A stretch of DNA of 64,000 bases from DATLWN01 sp964492895 (lineage in GTDB: Bacteria; Pseudomonadota; Zetaproteobacteria; Mariprofundales; Mariprofundaceae): the NCBI GenBank assembly GCA_964492895.1, contig CAZBLR010000006.1, forward strand, positions 27,240 to 91,239, written 5' to 3'. The notes below the pieces were generated by a model. The model did not search any database. It was not told the origin of the DNA and worked only from the letters and a program-made list of their open reading frames with translations. Positions 43,339 through 51,835 of this stretch are shown here, piece by piece (position 1 is the first letter of the stretch; each line of letters starts with the position of its first letter). The position numbers and the translations under genes were made by a program.

Positions 43339-45600
43339 CTATTTCGTCAGGGAGATGAACAGCTCCGGCAGCTTCTCGGGCAGGCGGTCGATGTGGTCGA
43401 TGATGGAGTAATGGCGGCCGAAGATATCGGACACATACGCATCCGCTTTCGCATCGAGAGAGATGCAATAGCTGTAGATACCGTCGCGGTCCAGCTCGTT
43501 CACCGCCTGGTGCGCATCCTCGATCAGCATGCGTTCGTCCTTGGCATCGATGTCGGAGGGCTGGCCGTCGGTCAGGATCAGCAAGAGCTTCTTGTCCGCC
43601 TGTTGCGCCTTCAGAAAGTGGCCGGCATGGCGCATCGCCGCACCCATGCGCGTCGACCAGGCCGAGTCCATGGCCGCCAGCCTCGCCTTGACCTCGTCGT
43701 TCCACGGCTCGTTGAAGCCCTTGAAGTGCAGGTAGCGCACGTCGTGGCGGGTGTTCGAATGGAAGCCGCCGATGGCGAAGGGGTCGCCGAGCTTGTCGAT
43801 GGCCCAGGCCAAGAGCGACACCGCCTCCTGCGACAGCTCCAGCACCGTCTGCTCGGAGCCCGCGGCCTGCTCGCCCAGGGATTCGGACAGGTCGAGCAGC
43901 AGGGACACGGCGATGTTGCGCCCGGAGGTCGTGTGGCTCATGTTGATGCGCGGATCGGGCTGTGAGCCGGCCTTGAAGTCGATCAGGGAACGAATCGCCA
44001 CGTCGAGATCCAGTTCGCTGCCCTCCTCCTGGAAGCGGATGCGCACCTTCTCCTGCGGCTTCAGCATGTCGAGGATGCGCTTCATGCGCTTGGCGATACC
44101 GCTGTGCTTCTCCAGCAGCCGGTCGATGTCGGCGGCATGGCCCTTCGGGTGCAACAGTTCATAGACGCTCACCCAGTCCGGTCGATAGCTATTCGTCGTA
44201 TAGTCCCACTCGTCGTAATGGCGCGGCGGCAGCGCGCGGAGCTCTTCCTGCTGCTGCTTCTTGTCGAGATGCTCGAACATCTCGTCCTCGTCGCTGTTCT
44301 CGATGTAGATCCACAGATGACGGTTGTCGTCGCGGTAATCGACCTCGGTATCCTCGAACAGGATCTTCGGCGCCATGTCGCTCTGCCGGCGCGTGCGGGC
44401 GATGAACGACAGGCCCAGATCGGCCATCGCCGGACTGCTGGACTCCCCGTCCGCCATCGCCGTATGGAAGCGCTCGCTAAACTCACGGATATCGGCGTTG
44501 TCATAGGCGTAGTCCGGGTCGAGGATGGCGCGGGACAGCATGGCCAGGCGCACACGGATGGTCGAGGCCTCGGAATCGGCCAGCATCGCCTCGTCCGGCA
44601 CCGGATGCAGGGCCAGCAGGATGCGCTTCAGCCCCGGATAACGCTGTATCGCGAGATGATCGATGCGGCAGTCCTCGAAGACCTCCACGCCCAGACGCTG
44701 GAACGGGCTCCAGTTGTCGACGATCATCTTGCTGCTCCAGCGCCGGTGCGCCGCCATATGCGCCAGCGTGGCGCGGTAGCGGTCGATGCCGGACACGCCG
44801 TCACGATCGTCATAGACATCCGGAATGCGGATGCCGAGATCGTCGAAATACGGCATCGGCTTGCGCAACTCGTGGAAGGCGAGCGAATAGGGCACCAGAT
44901 GGTCGTGATCCTCCCACAATCCGCGCAGATACAGATCGAGCTGACGCTCATGATCGATGAACAGGGTGCCGTGGCGCTCACGCTGCAGCACCGCGACCGA
45001 ATCAGCCGATTGCATGGAGAAATAATCGATCTGCCGTTCGGGATGATCGTTGTAGTAGCGCACCCCGTAGTCGATCCAGTTTTTCAGGCCCTCAAGCGGC
45101 ACCAGCGTCAGGATGCGCGGCACCTGCTTGAGCAGTTCGGGAAGTCCCGGGCTGGGGAAAGTGGTGTGATGCCCGTGCACGGAGCCGGTGGTGGCATCCA
45201 TCATCTCGCGAACGATCTCGATATACTTGCGGAACAGATCGATATTCTGCAGGCGACGAGCCACGGCAGCGCTGGTTTGCAAAAACGGCACCATGGCTTT
45301 GAAATTGGTATGCGTGGACATGTAGTGCGCGAATTCGCGCAGATCCACCAGCACCTCTTCACCCGTCTCAGCGGCCACGTCCGGGGCCTCTTCGAGATAG
45401 ACCAGCATCGGCTCAGCACCCCGCCCCAGCTTGCCAAGAATGCGGGCATTCTCGAGATAGGACAGCAAGCCTTCGGTGCTCAACTTCGCCTTGGCATCGC
45501 TCAGGCATTCGTCGAATACCTCATTCACCTGAGCGAAGTTGCAGCCCAGCCTCTGCCAGTACATCTCAAATTCCTGGGTCCGGTCGAGATACCTAGTCAT
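43339..45600 (-). CDS. cbbO: CbbO, VWA-domain RuBisCO activase subunit (form II operon)
   Basis: About 753 residues. C-terminal von Willebrand A domain with MIDAS motif DLSES near 569 and downstream LLLILTDGQPSDID. The long N-terminal region is helical and pairs with CbbQ in known systems. CbbQO removes inhibitory sugar phosphates from RuBisCO using the CbbQ ATPase hexamer; the MIDAS metal of CbbO contacts RuBisCO. Here the operon order is cbbM-cbbQ-cbbO, so this pair serves form II. The ATG nearest the conserved start is used; two further ATGs lie 6 and 12 bases upstream. Confidence 0.95.
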   Translation of the reverse strand: MTRYLDRTQEFEMYWQRLGCNFAQVNEVFDECLSDAKAKLSTEGLLSYLENARILGKLGRGAEPMLVYLEEAPDVAAETGEEVLVDLREFAHYMSTHTNFKAMVPFLQTSAAVARRLQNIDLFRKYIEIVREMMDATTGSVHGHHTTFPSPGLPELLKQVPRILTLVPLEGLKNWIDYGVRYYNDHPERQIDYFSMQSADSVAVLQRERHGTLFIDHERQLDLYLRGLWEDHDHLVPYSLAFHELRKPMPYFDDLGIRIPDVYDDRDGVSGIDRYRATLAHMAAHRRWSSKMIVDNWSPFQRLGVEVFEDCRIDHLAIQRYPGLKRILLALHPVPDEAMLADSEASTIRVRLAMLSRAILDPDYAYDNADIREFSERFHTAMADGESSSPAMADLGLSFIARTRRQSDMAPKILFEDTEVDYRDDNRHLWIYIENSDEDEMFEHLDKKQQQEELRALPPRHYDEWDYTTNSYRPDWVSVYELLHPKGHAADIDRLLEKHSGIAKRMKRILDMLKPQEKVRIRFQEEGSELDLDVAIRSLIDFKAGSQPDPRINMSHTTSGRNIAVSLLLDLSESLGEQAAGSEQTVLELSQEAVSLLAWAIDKLGDPFAIGGFHSNTRHDVRYLHFKGFNEPWNDEVKARLAAMDSAWSTRMGAAMRHAGHFLKAQQADKKLLLILTDGQPSDIDAKDERMLIEDAHQAVNELDRDGIYSYCISLDAKADAYVSDIFGRHYSIIDHIDRLPEKLPELFISLTK

Positions 45601-45644
45601 CGTCATCACCATGCATTGTAGAAATGGACAGGAACATGGACCTG

Positions 45645-46451
45645 TTAACCGAACGATGCCTCGATGGCGTGGCTCAAGGTCTCCCGGATATCGGCATCGT
45701 CGGTGATCGGGTGGACCAGCGCCATGCGGCAAGCCTCCTTCGCATCGATACCGCCCTTGATCAGCGTCGCGGCATAGACGAGCAGACGGGTGGAGATTCC
45801 CTCGTCCAGCCCATGTCCCTTCAGGTTGCGCGCCGCATGACCAATCTTGATCAGCTTCCCGGCCAGTTCGAGATCGACATCGCTCTCCTTCGCCAGGATA
45901 TCGGACTCCACCGACGCTTCCGGATAATCGAACTCGAAGCCGGTGAAGCGCTGCTTCGTCGACTGCTTCAGATCCTTCATCAGGCTCTGGTAACCGGGGT
46001 TGTAGGAGATCACCAACTGGAAATCGGCATGCGCATCGATCAGTTCGCCCTTCTTGTCCAGCGGCAGCTGGCGGCGATGGTCGGTCAAGGGATGGATCAC
46101 CACGGTGGTGTCCTGCCGTGCCTCCACCACCTCGTCGAGATAGCAGATGGCGCCGATGCGGGCGGCCGTGGTCAGCGGCCCGTCGAGCCAGCGCGTACCT
46201 TCGGCATCGAGCAGGTAGCGGCCGACAAGGTCCGAGGCGGTCATGTCCTCGTTGCAGGCCACCGTGATCAGCGGCTTGCCCAGTTTCCAGGCCATGTATT
46301 CGACGAAACGCGACTTGCCGCAGCCGGTCGGTCCCTTGATCATGACCGGAAGCCTGCCCATGCGGTAGGCCCCCTCGTAGAGCGCCACCTCATTGCCCTG
46401 AGGCCGGTAAAACGGCTCCTTCTTGATCATGTATTGCTTACTTGTATCCAT
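45645..46451 (-). CDS. cbbQ: CbbQ, MoxR-type AAA+ ATPase (form II operon)
   Basis: 268 residues. Walker A GPTGCGKS at 40-47 and Walker B AICYLDE at 101-107, sensor-type VISYNPGYQSLMKDLKQSTKQRF. It is a hexameric ATPase that, with CbbO, reactivates RuBisCO. The ATG used is six bases after an AGGGG site; a second ATG precedes it directly. 44 bases separate it from cbbO. Confidence 0.96.
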   Translation of the reverse strand: MDTSKQYMIKKEPFYRPQGNEVALYEGAYRMGRLPVMIKGPTGCGKSRFVEYMAWKLGKPLITVACNEDMTASDLVGRYLLDAEGTRWLDGPLTTAARIGAICYLDEVVEARQDTTVVIHPLTDHRRQLPLDKKGELIDAHADFQLVISYNPGYQSLMKDLKQSTKQRFTGFEFDYPEASVESDILAKESDVDLELAGKLIKIGHAARNLKGHGLDEGISTRLLVYAATLIKGGIDAKEACRMALVHPITDDADIRETLSHAIEASFG

Positions 46452-46477
46452 CATATACCCCTGTCTATCTTTGCCCG

Positions 46478-46508
46478 ACAAACAAATGCCCCCGCATGGC
46501 GGGGGCAT
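46478..46508 (-). terminator. Hairpin after cbbM
   Basis: Perfect 10-base arms (ATGCCCCCGC at 46486-46495 and its complement at 46499-46508) with a three-base loop, 27 bases downstream of the cbbM stop. On the minus strand it is followed by TTTGTTTG. It would partly terminate transcription before cbbQ or protect the cbbM message. Confidence 0.7.
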
Positions 46509-46535
46509 CCGTTGCTTCCCAAGGAGCGCGGCCCC

Positions 46536-47948
46536 TTACTTGTGAACGCCCAGCTTCTCGCGCCAGTTCGGATACAGCTTATCCGCATCGTTCGGGAATG
46601 ACTCGAAGGCGCGCGCGAATTCCTTATGGGTCTTCGCGTACTCGATCGGGTCGGCACCCGTCTTCCAGCACTCGTAGGCCTGGCCCAGCGAGGTACCACC
46701 GGCGGCCGGGCTGTCGATGTGGCCGAAGGAGCCGCCACCGCAGGTGTTGATCAGATTGCCGTGGCCCAGGTTCTCGAAGAAGCCCGGCAGACGCAGTGCG
46801 TTCATGCCGCCGGAGATGATCGGGCAAGTCGGCTTCATACCGTACCACTTCTGGTAGAAGTAGTGACCCTGGCACTCGTCGCGCTCCAGCATGTAGGCCA
46901 GAACGGTTTCCTTGCCGTGACCTTCCATCTTGCCGTAACCCATGGTACCGACGTGGATACCGGAAGCACCCTGCAAACGGGCCAGCTTCATGTAGCACAG
47001 CGGATCCATGCCCATCGGGGACTTGTACGAGGTCAGGGCGCCATGTCCGGCACGGTGGAAGTGCAGGAAGGTGTCCGGGAAGGCACGGCGGGCGGTGGTG
47101 ACGCCGGCCGGACCGGTCACGAAGCCATCGATCAGGAAGGCGACATGCTTCTCGTTGCCGTACTTGGCGAACTCACCCAGGATGTACTCGCCGCGCTTGA
47201 TGCACTCACCATGGAAATCAGCAGTCGCATTGGCGGAGAACAGCTTGGCCTGACCCGTCTCCTGCTGCGCACGGTCCATGGCCTCGGCCACCTTCGGAAT
47301 CACCACCTCCATCGGGCAGAACGGCTGGTTGGCCTGCGGCTCGTCGTTCTTGATGAAGTCGCCGCCCAGCCAGAAGTCGTAGCAGGCCTTGGCGAACGGA
47401 TCCGGGCGCAGGCCCAGCTTCGGCTTGATGATGGTGCCGGCGATGTAACCGCCGTCCACTTCCGGGCGACCCAGCACCTTCCAGAGATCTTTGATGCCTG
47501 AGCTGGGGCCGTCAAACTTCTTGACCATCACCTCGGGGATCAGGAAGTCGAGCATGCGCAGGCCCAAATGGTCGCCCATGCCCTGGTTGTTGCCCAGAAT
47601 CAGCGACCACATATGGGAGACATTGAAGTGGCCATCGGACAGGTTCGGATCGAACAGGTCCACCGGATAGGCGATCTTCATCAGGCCGCCACCCTTGACC
47701 GGGTGGTCGCCGAAGGCTGTCTCGTCGATCTCGTACACCAGTGCATCGACGCCGCGAGTGAAATCATCGGTGGTGGAAACTTCCACGTTGGTGCCGGTGG
47801 AAGACTCGGCTGCGATATGCGCTGCGACTTCCAGGAAGCCATAGCCCTCGGCTGGTATCATTTTGTATGCGACAAGAAAATGTTTGCCGCCTGCAATCAA
47901 GTCCTCTTCTTTCAGGCTGAGATCCGCGTAACGATTCGATTGATCCAT
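46536..47948 (-). CDS. cbbM: RuBisCO form II large subunit (CbbM)
   Basis: 470 residues. Active-site Lys175 in GTIIKPKLGL, carbamylated Lys200 with Asp202 and Glu203 in FIKNDEP, loop 6 MGYGKMEG and the phosphate site CGGGSFGH. Form II is a large-subunit-only enzyme with low specificity and works best at high CO2 and low O2. It is the first gene of cbbM-cbbQ-cbbO, divergent from its own cbbR. No small subunit is present, as expected. Confidence 0.98.
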   Translation of the reverse strand: MDQSNRYADLSLKEEDLIAGGKHFLVAYKMIPAEGYGFLEVAAHIAAESSTGTNVEVSTTDDFTRGVDALVYEIDETAFGDHPVKGGGLMKIAYPVDLFDPNLSDGHFNVSHMWSLILGNNQGMGDHLGLRMLDFLIPEVMVKKFDGPSSGIKDLWKVLGRPEVDGGYIAGTIIKPKLGLRPDPFAKACYDFWLGGDFIKNDEPQANQPFCPMEVVIPKVAEAMDRAQQETGQAKLFSANATADFHGECIKRGEYILGEFAKYGNEKHVAFLIDGFVTGPAGVTTARRAFPDTFLHFHRAGHGALTSYKSPMGMDPLCYMKLARLQGASGIHVGTMGYGKMEGHGKETVLAYMLERDECQGHYFYQKWYGMKPTCPIISGGMNALRLPGFFENLGHGNLINTCGGGSFGHIDSPAAGGTSLGQAYECWKTGADPIEYAKTHKEFARAFESFPNDADKLYPNWREKLGVHK

Positions 47949-48035
47949 TCTATTTCCCTCTCTGTGTCAGTATCCGGTCCTGCGCGCCCTCTTTATACGA
48001 GCGTTTAAAGGACCTGATTTTTTTATTATGGCCGC

Positions 48036-48064
48036 ATCATAGGCCCGACGGGTGCATCATTCAA
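48036..48064 (-). promoter_or_regulatory. Candidate cbbM promoter
   Basis: Reading the minus strand, -35 TTGAAT (48059-48064) and -10 TATGAT (48036-48041) are exactly 17 bases apart. The message would carry an 80-base leader before cbbM. The AT-rich region just upstream holds a T-N11-A CbbR box, the usual position of a LysR activator. Confidence 0.55.
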
Positions 48065-48073
48065 ATCAACAGT

Positions 48074-48101
48074 TATAATAAGGCTAATAAATTTTATTTA
48101 T
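48074..48101 (+). promoter_or_regulatory. Likely CbbR operator and cbbR1 -10
   Basis: TATAAT (48074-48079) is a perfect -10 facing cbbR1, with no good -35. The 15-base T-N11-A box ATAAATTTTATTTAT (48087-48101) is a near palindrome and matches the box at cbbR2 in 13 of 15 bases. Overlap of box and transcription start would let CbbR repress its own gene. Confidence 0.5.
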
Positions 48102-48110
48102 GGGGACTGC

Positions 48111-49043
48111 ATGCGGCGCCTGACCTTCAAACAGCTACGTATCTTCGAGGCCGTGGCCACGGAACATGGGTATACGCGGGCCGCCAAGGCGCTGCACCTG
48201 ACGCAGCCGGCCGTATCCATCCAGATCAAGCAGATGGAGGAATGGATCGGCCTGCCGCTGTTCGAGAAGACGGGCAAACACTTTCGCCTGACCGAGGCGG
48301 GCCGTGAGCTGTGGCGCTACACCCAGGAGATTCACCACAAGCTGGAGGAGGCTGCACTGGCGATCGGCGAGATGAAGGGGCTGAAACGCGGCCACCTGCA
48401 CCTGACCATGGCCAGTACCGCCAACTACTTCGCGCCGCAGCTTCTGGCCACCTTCTGCGCCCGCCATCCCGACGTCCAGATTACGTTGGATGTGGTCAAC
48501 CGGGCCGGGCTGCTGCGCGCCCTGGAGGAGAACACCACCGATATCGTCATCATGGGCAAACCGCCGGCCGCCATGCCGGTCCATTCCGAGATCTTCATGG
48601 AGAACCCGCTGGTGGTGATCGCGCCGCCGGATCATCCGTGGCGCGACCGCGCCGGGATTCCCCTGAGCGAGATCGCCACGGAGCCCTTCATCGTGCGCGA
48701 ACACGGATCGGGCACGCGCGCCGCCGTCGAACGTTTCCTGGCGCGCCACGATCTCGAGCGCCCCAGCGGCATGGAGATGAACTCCAGCGAGGCGATCAAG
48801 CAGGCGGTGCGGGCCGGCCTCGGCCTCGGCGTGGTCTCGCTGTACACATTGGAGATGGAGCTGGAACTGAAACGGCTCTGCATCCTGGACGTCGAGGATT
48901 TCCCGATCATGCGCCACTGGCGCATCGTCTACCGCAAGGACAAGCGCTTCTCCGCCGTCGCCCAGGCGTTCCGCGATTTCATCGTCGAGGAGGCGGCCGC
49001 CACCCTGAAAACCCCGGAGGAGCACCCGATCCCGTCGCGTTAG
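48111..49043 (+). CDS. cbbR: CbbR, LysR-type regulator of the form II operon
   Basis: 310 residues. N-terminal winged helix (FEAVATEHGYTRAAKALHLTQPAVSIQIKQ in two blocks, residues 12-41), then the LysR substrate-binding domain with RGHLHLTMASTANYFAPQL shared with the second CbbR, and VEDFPIMRHWRIVYRKDKRFS. It activates cbbM when RuBP/PEP/NADPH signal carbon limitation (family knowledge). Divergent from cbbM, 162 bases apart. Its last 57 codons are almost exactly repeated downstream. Confidence 0.96.
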   Translation: MRRLTFKQLRIFEAVATEHGYTRAAKALHLTQPAVSIQIKQMEEWIGLPLFEKTGKHFRLTEAGRELWRYTQEIHHKLEEAALAIGEMKGLKRGHLHLTMASTANYFAPQLLATFCARHPDVQITLDVVNRAGLLRALEENTTDIVIMGKPPAAMPVHSEIFMENPLVVIAPPDHPWRDRAGIPLSEIATEPFIVREHGSGTRAAVERFLARHDLERPSGMEMNSSEAIKQAVRAGLGLGVVSLYTLEMELELKRLCILDVEDFPIMRHWRIVYRKDKRFSAVAQAFRDFIVEEAAATLKTPEEHPIPSR

Positions 49044-49116
49044 CGAAGCAATGCCCCACCTATGGCGACAATCGGCCACATTGGCTCATTCATAATTAAG
49101 TATTATGTTGTCCCCT

Positions 49117-49136
49117 GAACTCCGCGAACGGAGTTC
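49117..49136 (+). terminator. Hairpin between cbbR1 and yceH
   Basis: GAACTCCG (49117-49124) and CGGAGTTC (49129-49136) pair around CGAA. No strong T-run follows. A terminator for cbbR1 or a leader structure of yceH is possible. Confidence 0.5.
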
Positions 49137-49178
49137 CCTCCCTTCCCGATCAATCTGAGCGGCAAGACAGGAGAACGG

Positions 49179-49862
49179 ATGCCCGATTCGATGACGACCA
49201 CCGACGGCAATGACGATGCACAGGCCATGCTGACGGCTGTCCAGGCGCGTGTGTTGGGAAGCCTGATGGAAAAGCAGATGACGACGCCGGACTACTATCC
49301 TCTGACGCTCAACGCCCTGGTCGCGGCCTGCAACCAGAAAAGCAGCCGCAACCCGGTCATGAACCTCGGCCTGCAGGAGGTCGGCGGCATCGTCAACGCA
49401 TTGCGCCGCGAAGGCCTGGTGACGGCCAGCCTGCACGGCCGCGCCGACCGTTACGAGCAGCAGATCTCGCGCAAACTGGGCCTTTCGAGCAAGGAGCGCG
49501 CGATCGTATGCGTGATGCTGCTCCGCGGGGCGCAGACATTGAACGAAATCCGCGTCAACACCAACCGCATGACGCAATTCGCCGATTCCGAGGAGATACA
49601 GGGCGTTCTACAGGGCCTGATGGAGCGCGACGAGCCGCTCGTACTGAGGCTGCCGAGGGCGGCAGGGCAGCGCGAGGAGCGTTATACCCACCTGCTATGC
49701 GGCAAACCCGCCATGGACTCCCCTGCCCCAGGCCCTGCTCCAAAAGAAACGCCGGCATCGCCGGACATCGCCAGGCGCCTGACAGAGCTGGAAGAGACCG
49801 TAGCCGGCCTGCAGGAAGAGGTTCGCATGCTGCGCGAGGCCCTGCAGCATCGCGACGACTGA
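49179..49862 (+). CDS. yceH: YceH family protein (DUF480)
   Basis: 227 residues. Twin winged-helix architecture: VQARVLGSLMEKQMTTPDYYPLTLNALVAACNQKSSRNPVM in blocks (21-60) and a second domain from ERAIVCVMLLRGAQTLNEI, followed by a C-terminal coiled coil (ELEETVAGLQEEVRMLREAL). Likely DNA-binding, function unknown. It is flanked by the 3' end of cbbR1 and a second copy of that 3' end, so it lies between direct repeats. Confidence 0.92.
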   Translation: MPDSMTTTDGNDDAQAMLTAVQARVLGSLMEKQMTTPDYYPLTLNALVAACNQKSSRNPVMNLGLQEVGGIVNALRREGLVTASLHGRADRYEQQISRKLGLSSKERAIVCVMLLRGAQTLNEIRVNTNRMTQFADSEEIQGVLQGLMERDEPLVLRLPRAAGQREERYTHLLCGKPAMDSPAPGPAPKETPASPDIARRLTELEETVAGLQEEVRMLREALQHRDD

Positions 49863-49885
49863 CCTCCCCCATGGGTCACCATACC

Positions 49886-49903
49886 ATAGGGGTCAGGTCT
49901 TGT
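49886..49903 (+). repeat. Possible REP/RAYT-type end sequence
   Basis: ATAGGGGTCAGGTCTTGT lies directly before the cbbR fragment. From memory, GGGGTCAGGTCTTG occurs near REP-associated tyrosine transposases in many proteobacteria, which would make this a relic; I could not check. Its first 12 bases recur at 50509-50520. No transposase is present. Confidence 0.35.
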
Positions 49904-49909
49904 TTCGCG

Positions 49910-50098
49910 TTGGAGATGGAGCTGGAACTGAAACGCCTCTGCATCCTGGACGTCGAGGATTTCCCGATCATGCGCCACTGGCGCATCGTCTACCGCAAGG
50001 ACAAGCGCTTCTCCGCCGTCGCCCAGGCCTTCCGCGACTTCATCGTCGAAGAGGCGGCCGCCACCCTGAAAACCCCGGAGTACCCGATCCCGTTGTAA
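49910..50098 (+). pseudogene. Truncated cbbR copy (C-terminal 57 codons only)
   Basis: Codons 247-303 of cbbR1 reappear here with four base differences in 171, all third-position and synonymous, then a slightly different end (YPIPL and stop, one codon shorter). There is no winged helix, no start codon with a ribosome site and no similarity to cbbR1 upstream of 49910. It cannot be a regulator. Because all changes are silent, the piece probably came from a working cbbR allele (recombination) and not from a decaying duplicate. Confidence 0.8.
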
Positions 50099-50160
50099 CC
50101 CCGTCACGGGCTACACCGTTACACTGTCTATGGCGACAAACGGCCACATTCGGTCATTCG
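49910..50160 (+). repeat. Direct repeat of the cbbR1 3' region
   Basis: In addition to the coding part, the downstream TATGGCGACAA..CGGCCACATT block (50129-50160) matches the sequence after cbbR1 (49061-49092). The copies of the 48849-49092 region therefore flank yceH in the same orientation about 1.06 kb apart, and recombination between them would delete yceH. The rest of the gap to 50318 holds no gene; around 50169-50195 there is a small hairpin (ATCCTGTT/AACAGGAT). Confidence 0.7.
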
Positions 50161-50318
50161 TTCGAATCCTGTTAGGTGTCCCAAACAGGATGAATCTGGG
50201 CACTGGCTGGAGATCATTGCAGTGACTTGAACGACCGCTTCCGGCTGCCGTCTCAAGCGGACGATCACCAATGCATGAATATTGGATATACAATAATGGT
50301 TCATCCAAGGAGGACGCC

Positions 50319-50633
50319 ATGCTCGTGACATTTAAAACCGATGCCCACGCCAGTATCACCATGTTTGGCGATGTCGCACTTGATATGCTGAAAATGATGG
50401 GGCATAGCGCAACTGTGCCAGGCGCCATCCTGGCGGATGATGTTCCTGCGGCCTTGAGTCGCTTAAGAGCTTCAGTTGAAAGCTTAAAGAGCTCGTCACC
50501 GGTCGAGGATAGGGGTCAGGATGAGCCTCCTGTCAGCGCACCTCTTCGTGCGTCGCCCCTGATTGATTTGCTTGCGGCTGCTGCTGCGGCAGAGAAAAAC
50601 GTCATGTGGGAAGAGGCCTCATTTTACAATTGA
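50319..50633 (+). CDS. DUF1840 family protein
   Basis: 104 residues. N-terminal MLVTFKTDAHASITMFGD followed by VALDMLKMMGHSATVPGAI, a clear DUF1840 signature; the C-terminal helix is SPLIDLLAAAAAAEKNVMWE. Family of unknown function in Beta/Gammaproteobacteria. AAGGAGG before the ATG sets the start; 16 extra upstream codons are in frame but unsupported. A second ATAGGGGTCAGG lies inside the gene. Confidence 0.88.
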   Translation: MLVTFKTDAHASITMFGDVALDMLKMMGHSATVPGAILADDVPAALSRLRASVESLKSSSPVEDRGQDEPPVSAPLRASPLIDLLAAAAAAEKNVMWEEASFYN

Positions 50634-50754
50634 AGAGAACGTAGGCGTAGACAAACCAATGGGGTCGGATTCGATTGATTTTGAACGACTGCCGATGGCC
50701 GATCACGGCCGGTGGCGTTGCGCCTCGTGCAGGGCATCCGTTAGCCTGATAGCT

Positions 50755-51174
50755 ATGGAGATCACCTGTTTCCGCGATAGCGAACTGAACCGGGAAACGC
50801 GTACCCTGCCCGCTCCCGTCTACAATCTGGCGAGAACCCTGATGGCGCGCAGCCCGTCGGGGATCGTGTTCGTGCCCATCCGCAGCATGCAGTACCTGGC
50901 CATTCTCGACGACGAGGAGTTCGTGTTCATCGATCACCAGTACAAAAGCTGGATCGAGGTCGCCTGGCAGCATTTCCGGCCGCAGGCGCGGACCTCGCTC
51001 GATGAGGCGGTGCCCTATGAGGCGGTGTTCTACGATGCGGACGGCGCGTCGGTGATGCGGCGCCTGATGAGCGAGTTTCCGAAGGCATTGCAGGCGTTGG
51101 CCGCCAAGGAAAGGCCCGACGGGCCGGCCAGGGTGCTGAAGTTCGAGAGAAGGCGGGAAGTCCCTAAAGGCTAG
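50755..51174 (+). CDS. Hypothetical protein, 139 aa
   Basis: A soluble protein with central TLMARSPSGIVFVPIRSMQ, AILDDEEFVFIDHQ and SWIEVAWQHFRPQART. The hydrophobic-strand pattern suggests a mixed alpha/beta fold. I recognise no family. The ATG is taken because similarity to other coding regions in codon use begins here; the frame is open for 64 further codons upstream, including a GGGGTCGGATTC stretch that looks non-coding. No good ribosome site. Convergent with the next gene by four bases. Confidence 0.65.
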   Translation: MEITCFRDSELNRETRTLPAPVYNLARTLMARSPSGIVFVPIRSMQYLAILDDEEFVFIDHQYKSWIEVAWQHFRPQARTSLDEAVPYEAVFYDADGASVMRRLMSEFPKALQALAAKERPDGPARVLKFERRREVPKG

Positions 51175-51470
51175 TCGTCTTCCCCAAGCTCGGGGTCCCA
51201 CCCTTGCGCCCTGGCGCGTTGCATGGCCTCGCCGTAGATGCGCGCGTGGCGCTCGGCCAGCTCCGGCGGCAGGCGGCTCGGCAGGTTGCCGTAACGATCC
51301 CATTCGACGGTGACCTGCTGGTACAGCGCCTGCATGCGGCTACGGCTCCAGCCGGCGCATTGCTCCGTCTCGGGCAGCAGGCCGAACACCCAGGCATCCT
51401 TGACGATCTGACCCAGATGGGTCATGCCGCCGTTCTCGTCCTCGTCCAGACCCGGATATTGCGGTTCCAT
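51171..51470 (-). CDS. Hypothetical protein, 99 aa
   Basis: Small helical protein: FGLLPETEQCAGWSRSRMQALYQQV, then RLPPELAERHARIYGEAMQRARAQGWD. AAAGGAG four to seven bases before the ATG supports it. The family is not recognised; an association with RuBisCO genes is only positional. Confidence 0.7.
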   Translation of the reverse strand: MEPQYPGLDEDENGGMTHLGQIVKDAWVFGLLPETEQCAGWSRSRMQALYQQVTVEWDRYGNLPSRLPPELAERHARIYGEAMQRARAQGWDPELGEDD

Positions 51471-51835
51471 CCTATCTCCTTTCCTTAAGGTTCGGGGAAT
51501 GACTCCCTGGACCGTCTCTGCTTATGACCTCATTCCCCGCTAGCAGGCTGCCGATCCTGTATATCCAAAACCGGAAAAGAGCAGCAACGTCGCGACCGGT
51601 TTTGGATGTGCAGGATCGGGAACCCGTCAGGGCAGGCTGGTTCCGGGGTGCCCTTTCTTGGTTCTTTTTGACTCGGGGCTTCCTTCCCCTCGCCCTTTCA
51701 GGGCGGCCTTCGTCCGTCCAAACTGCATTCCTGCACTTTTGTGGCCGCGCAAAGAACAAAAAAATGCATTCACTCGCCAAAGAGCTCACCGGCCCTGGTC
51801 GGGACAAGGCCCCGCTATTCCGCGACCCACCTATT
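51471..51835. other. Repeat-rich intergenic region downstream of form I cbbO
   Basis: 365 bases without a credible gene. It holds the inverted repeat at 51551-51619, a TTCTTGGTTCTTTTTGAC stretch (around 51656) that is roughly complementary to CAAAGAACAAAAAAATG (around 51753), and a further GC-rich palindromic block near 51790-51815 (GGCCCTGGTCGGGACAAGGCC). These look like dispersed intergenic repeat and terminator structures of the two convergent ends. Confidence 0.5.
51551..51619. repeat. 24-bp inverted repeat, two mismatches
   Basis: CCGATCCTGTATATCCAAAA at 51551-51570 (arm extends through CCGG to 51574) is complementary to 51596-51619 with two mismatches and a 21-base loop. It is far longer than needed for a terminator and could be a REP-like, boxed element or miniature element end. 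Confidence 0.6.

Noticed and set aside
50161..50200. GTTCGAATCCTGTTAGG after the cbbR fragment looked like a tRNA 3' end
   Set aside because: No cloverleaf or acceptor stem upstream; it forms only a short local hairpin (ATCCTGTT/AACAGGAT).
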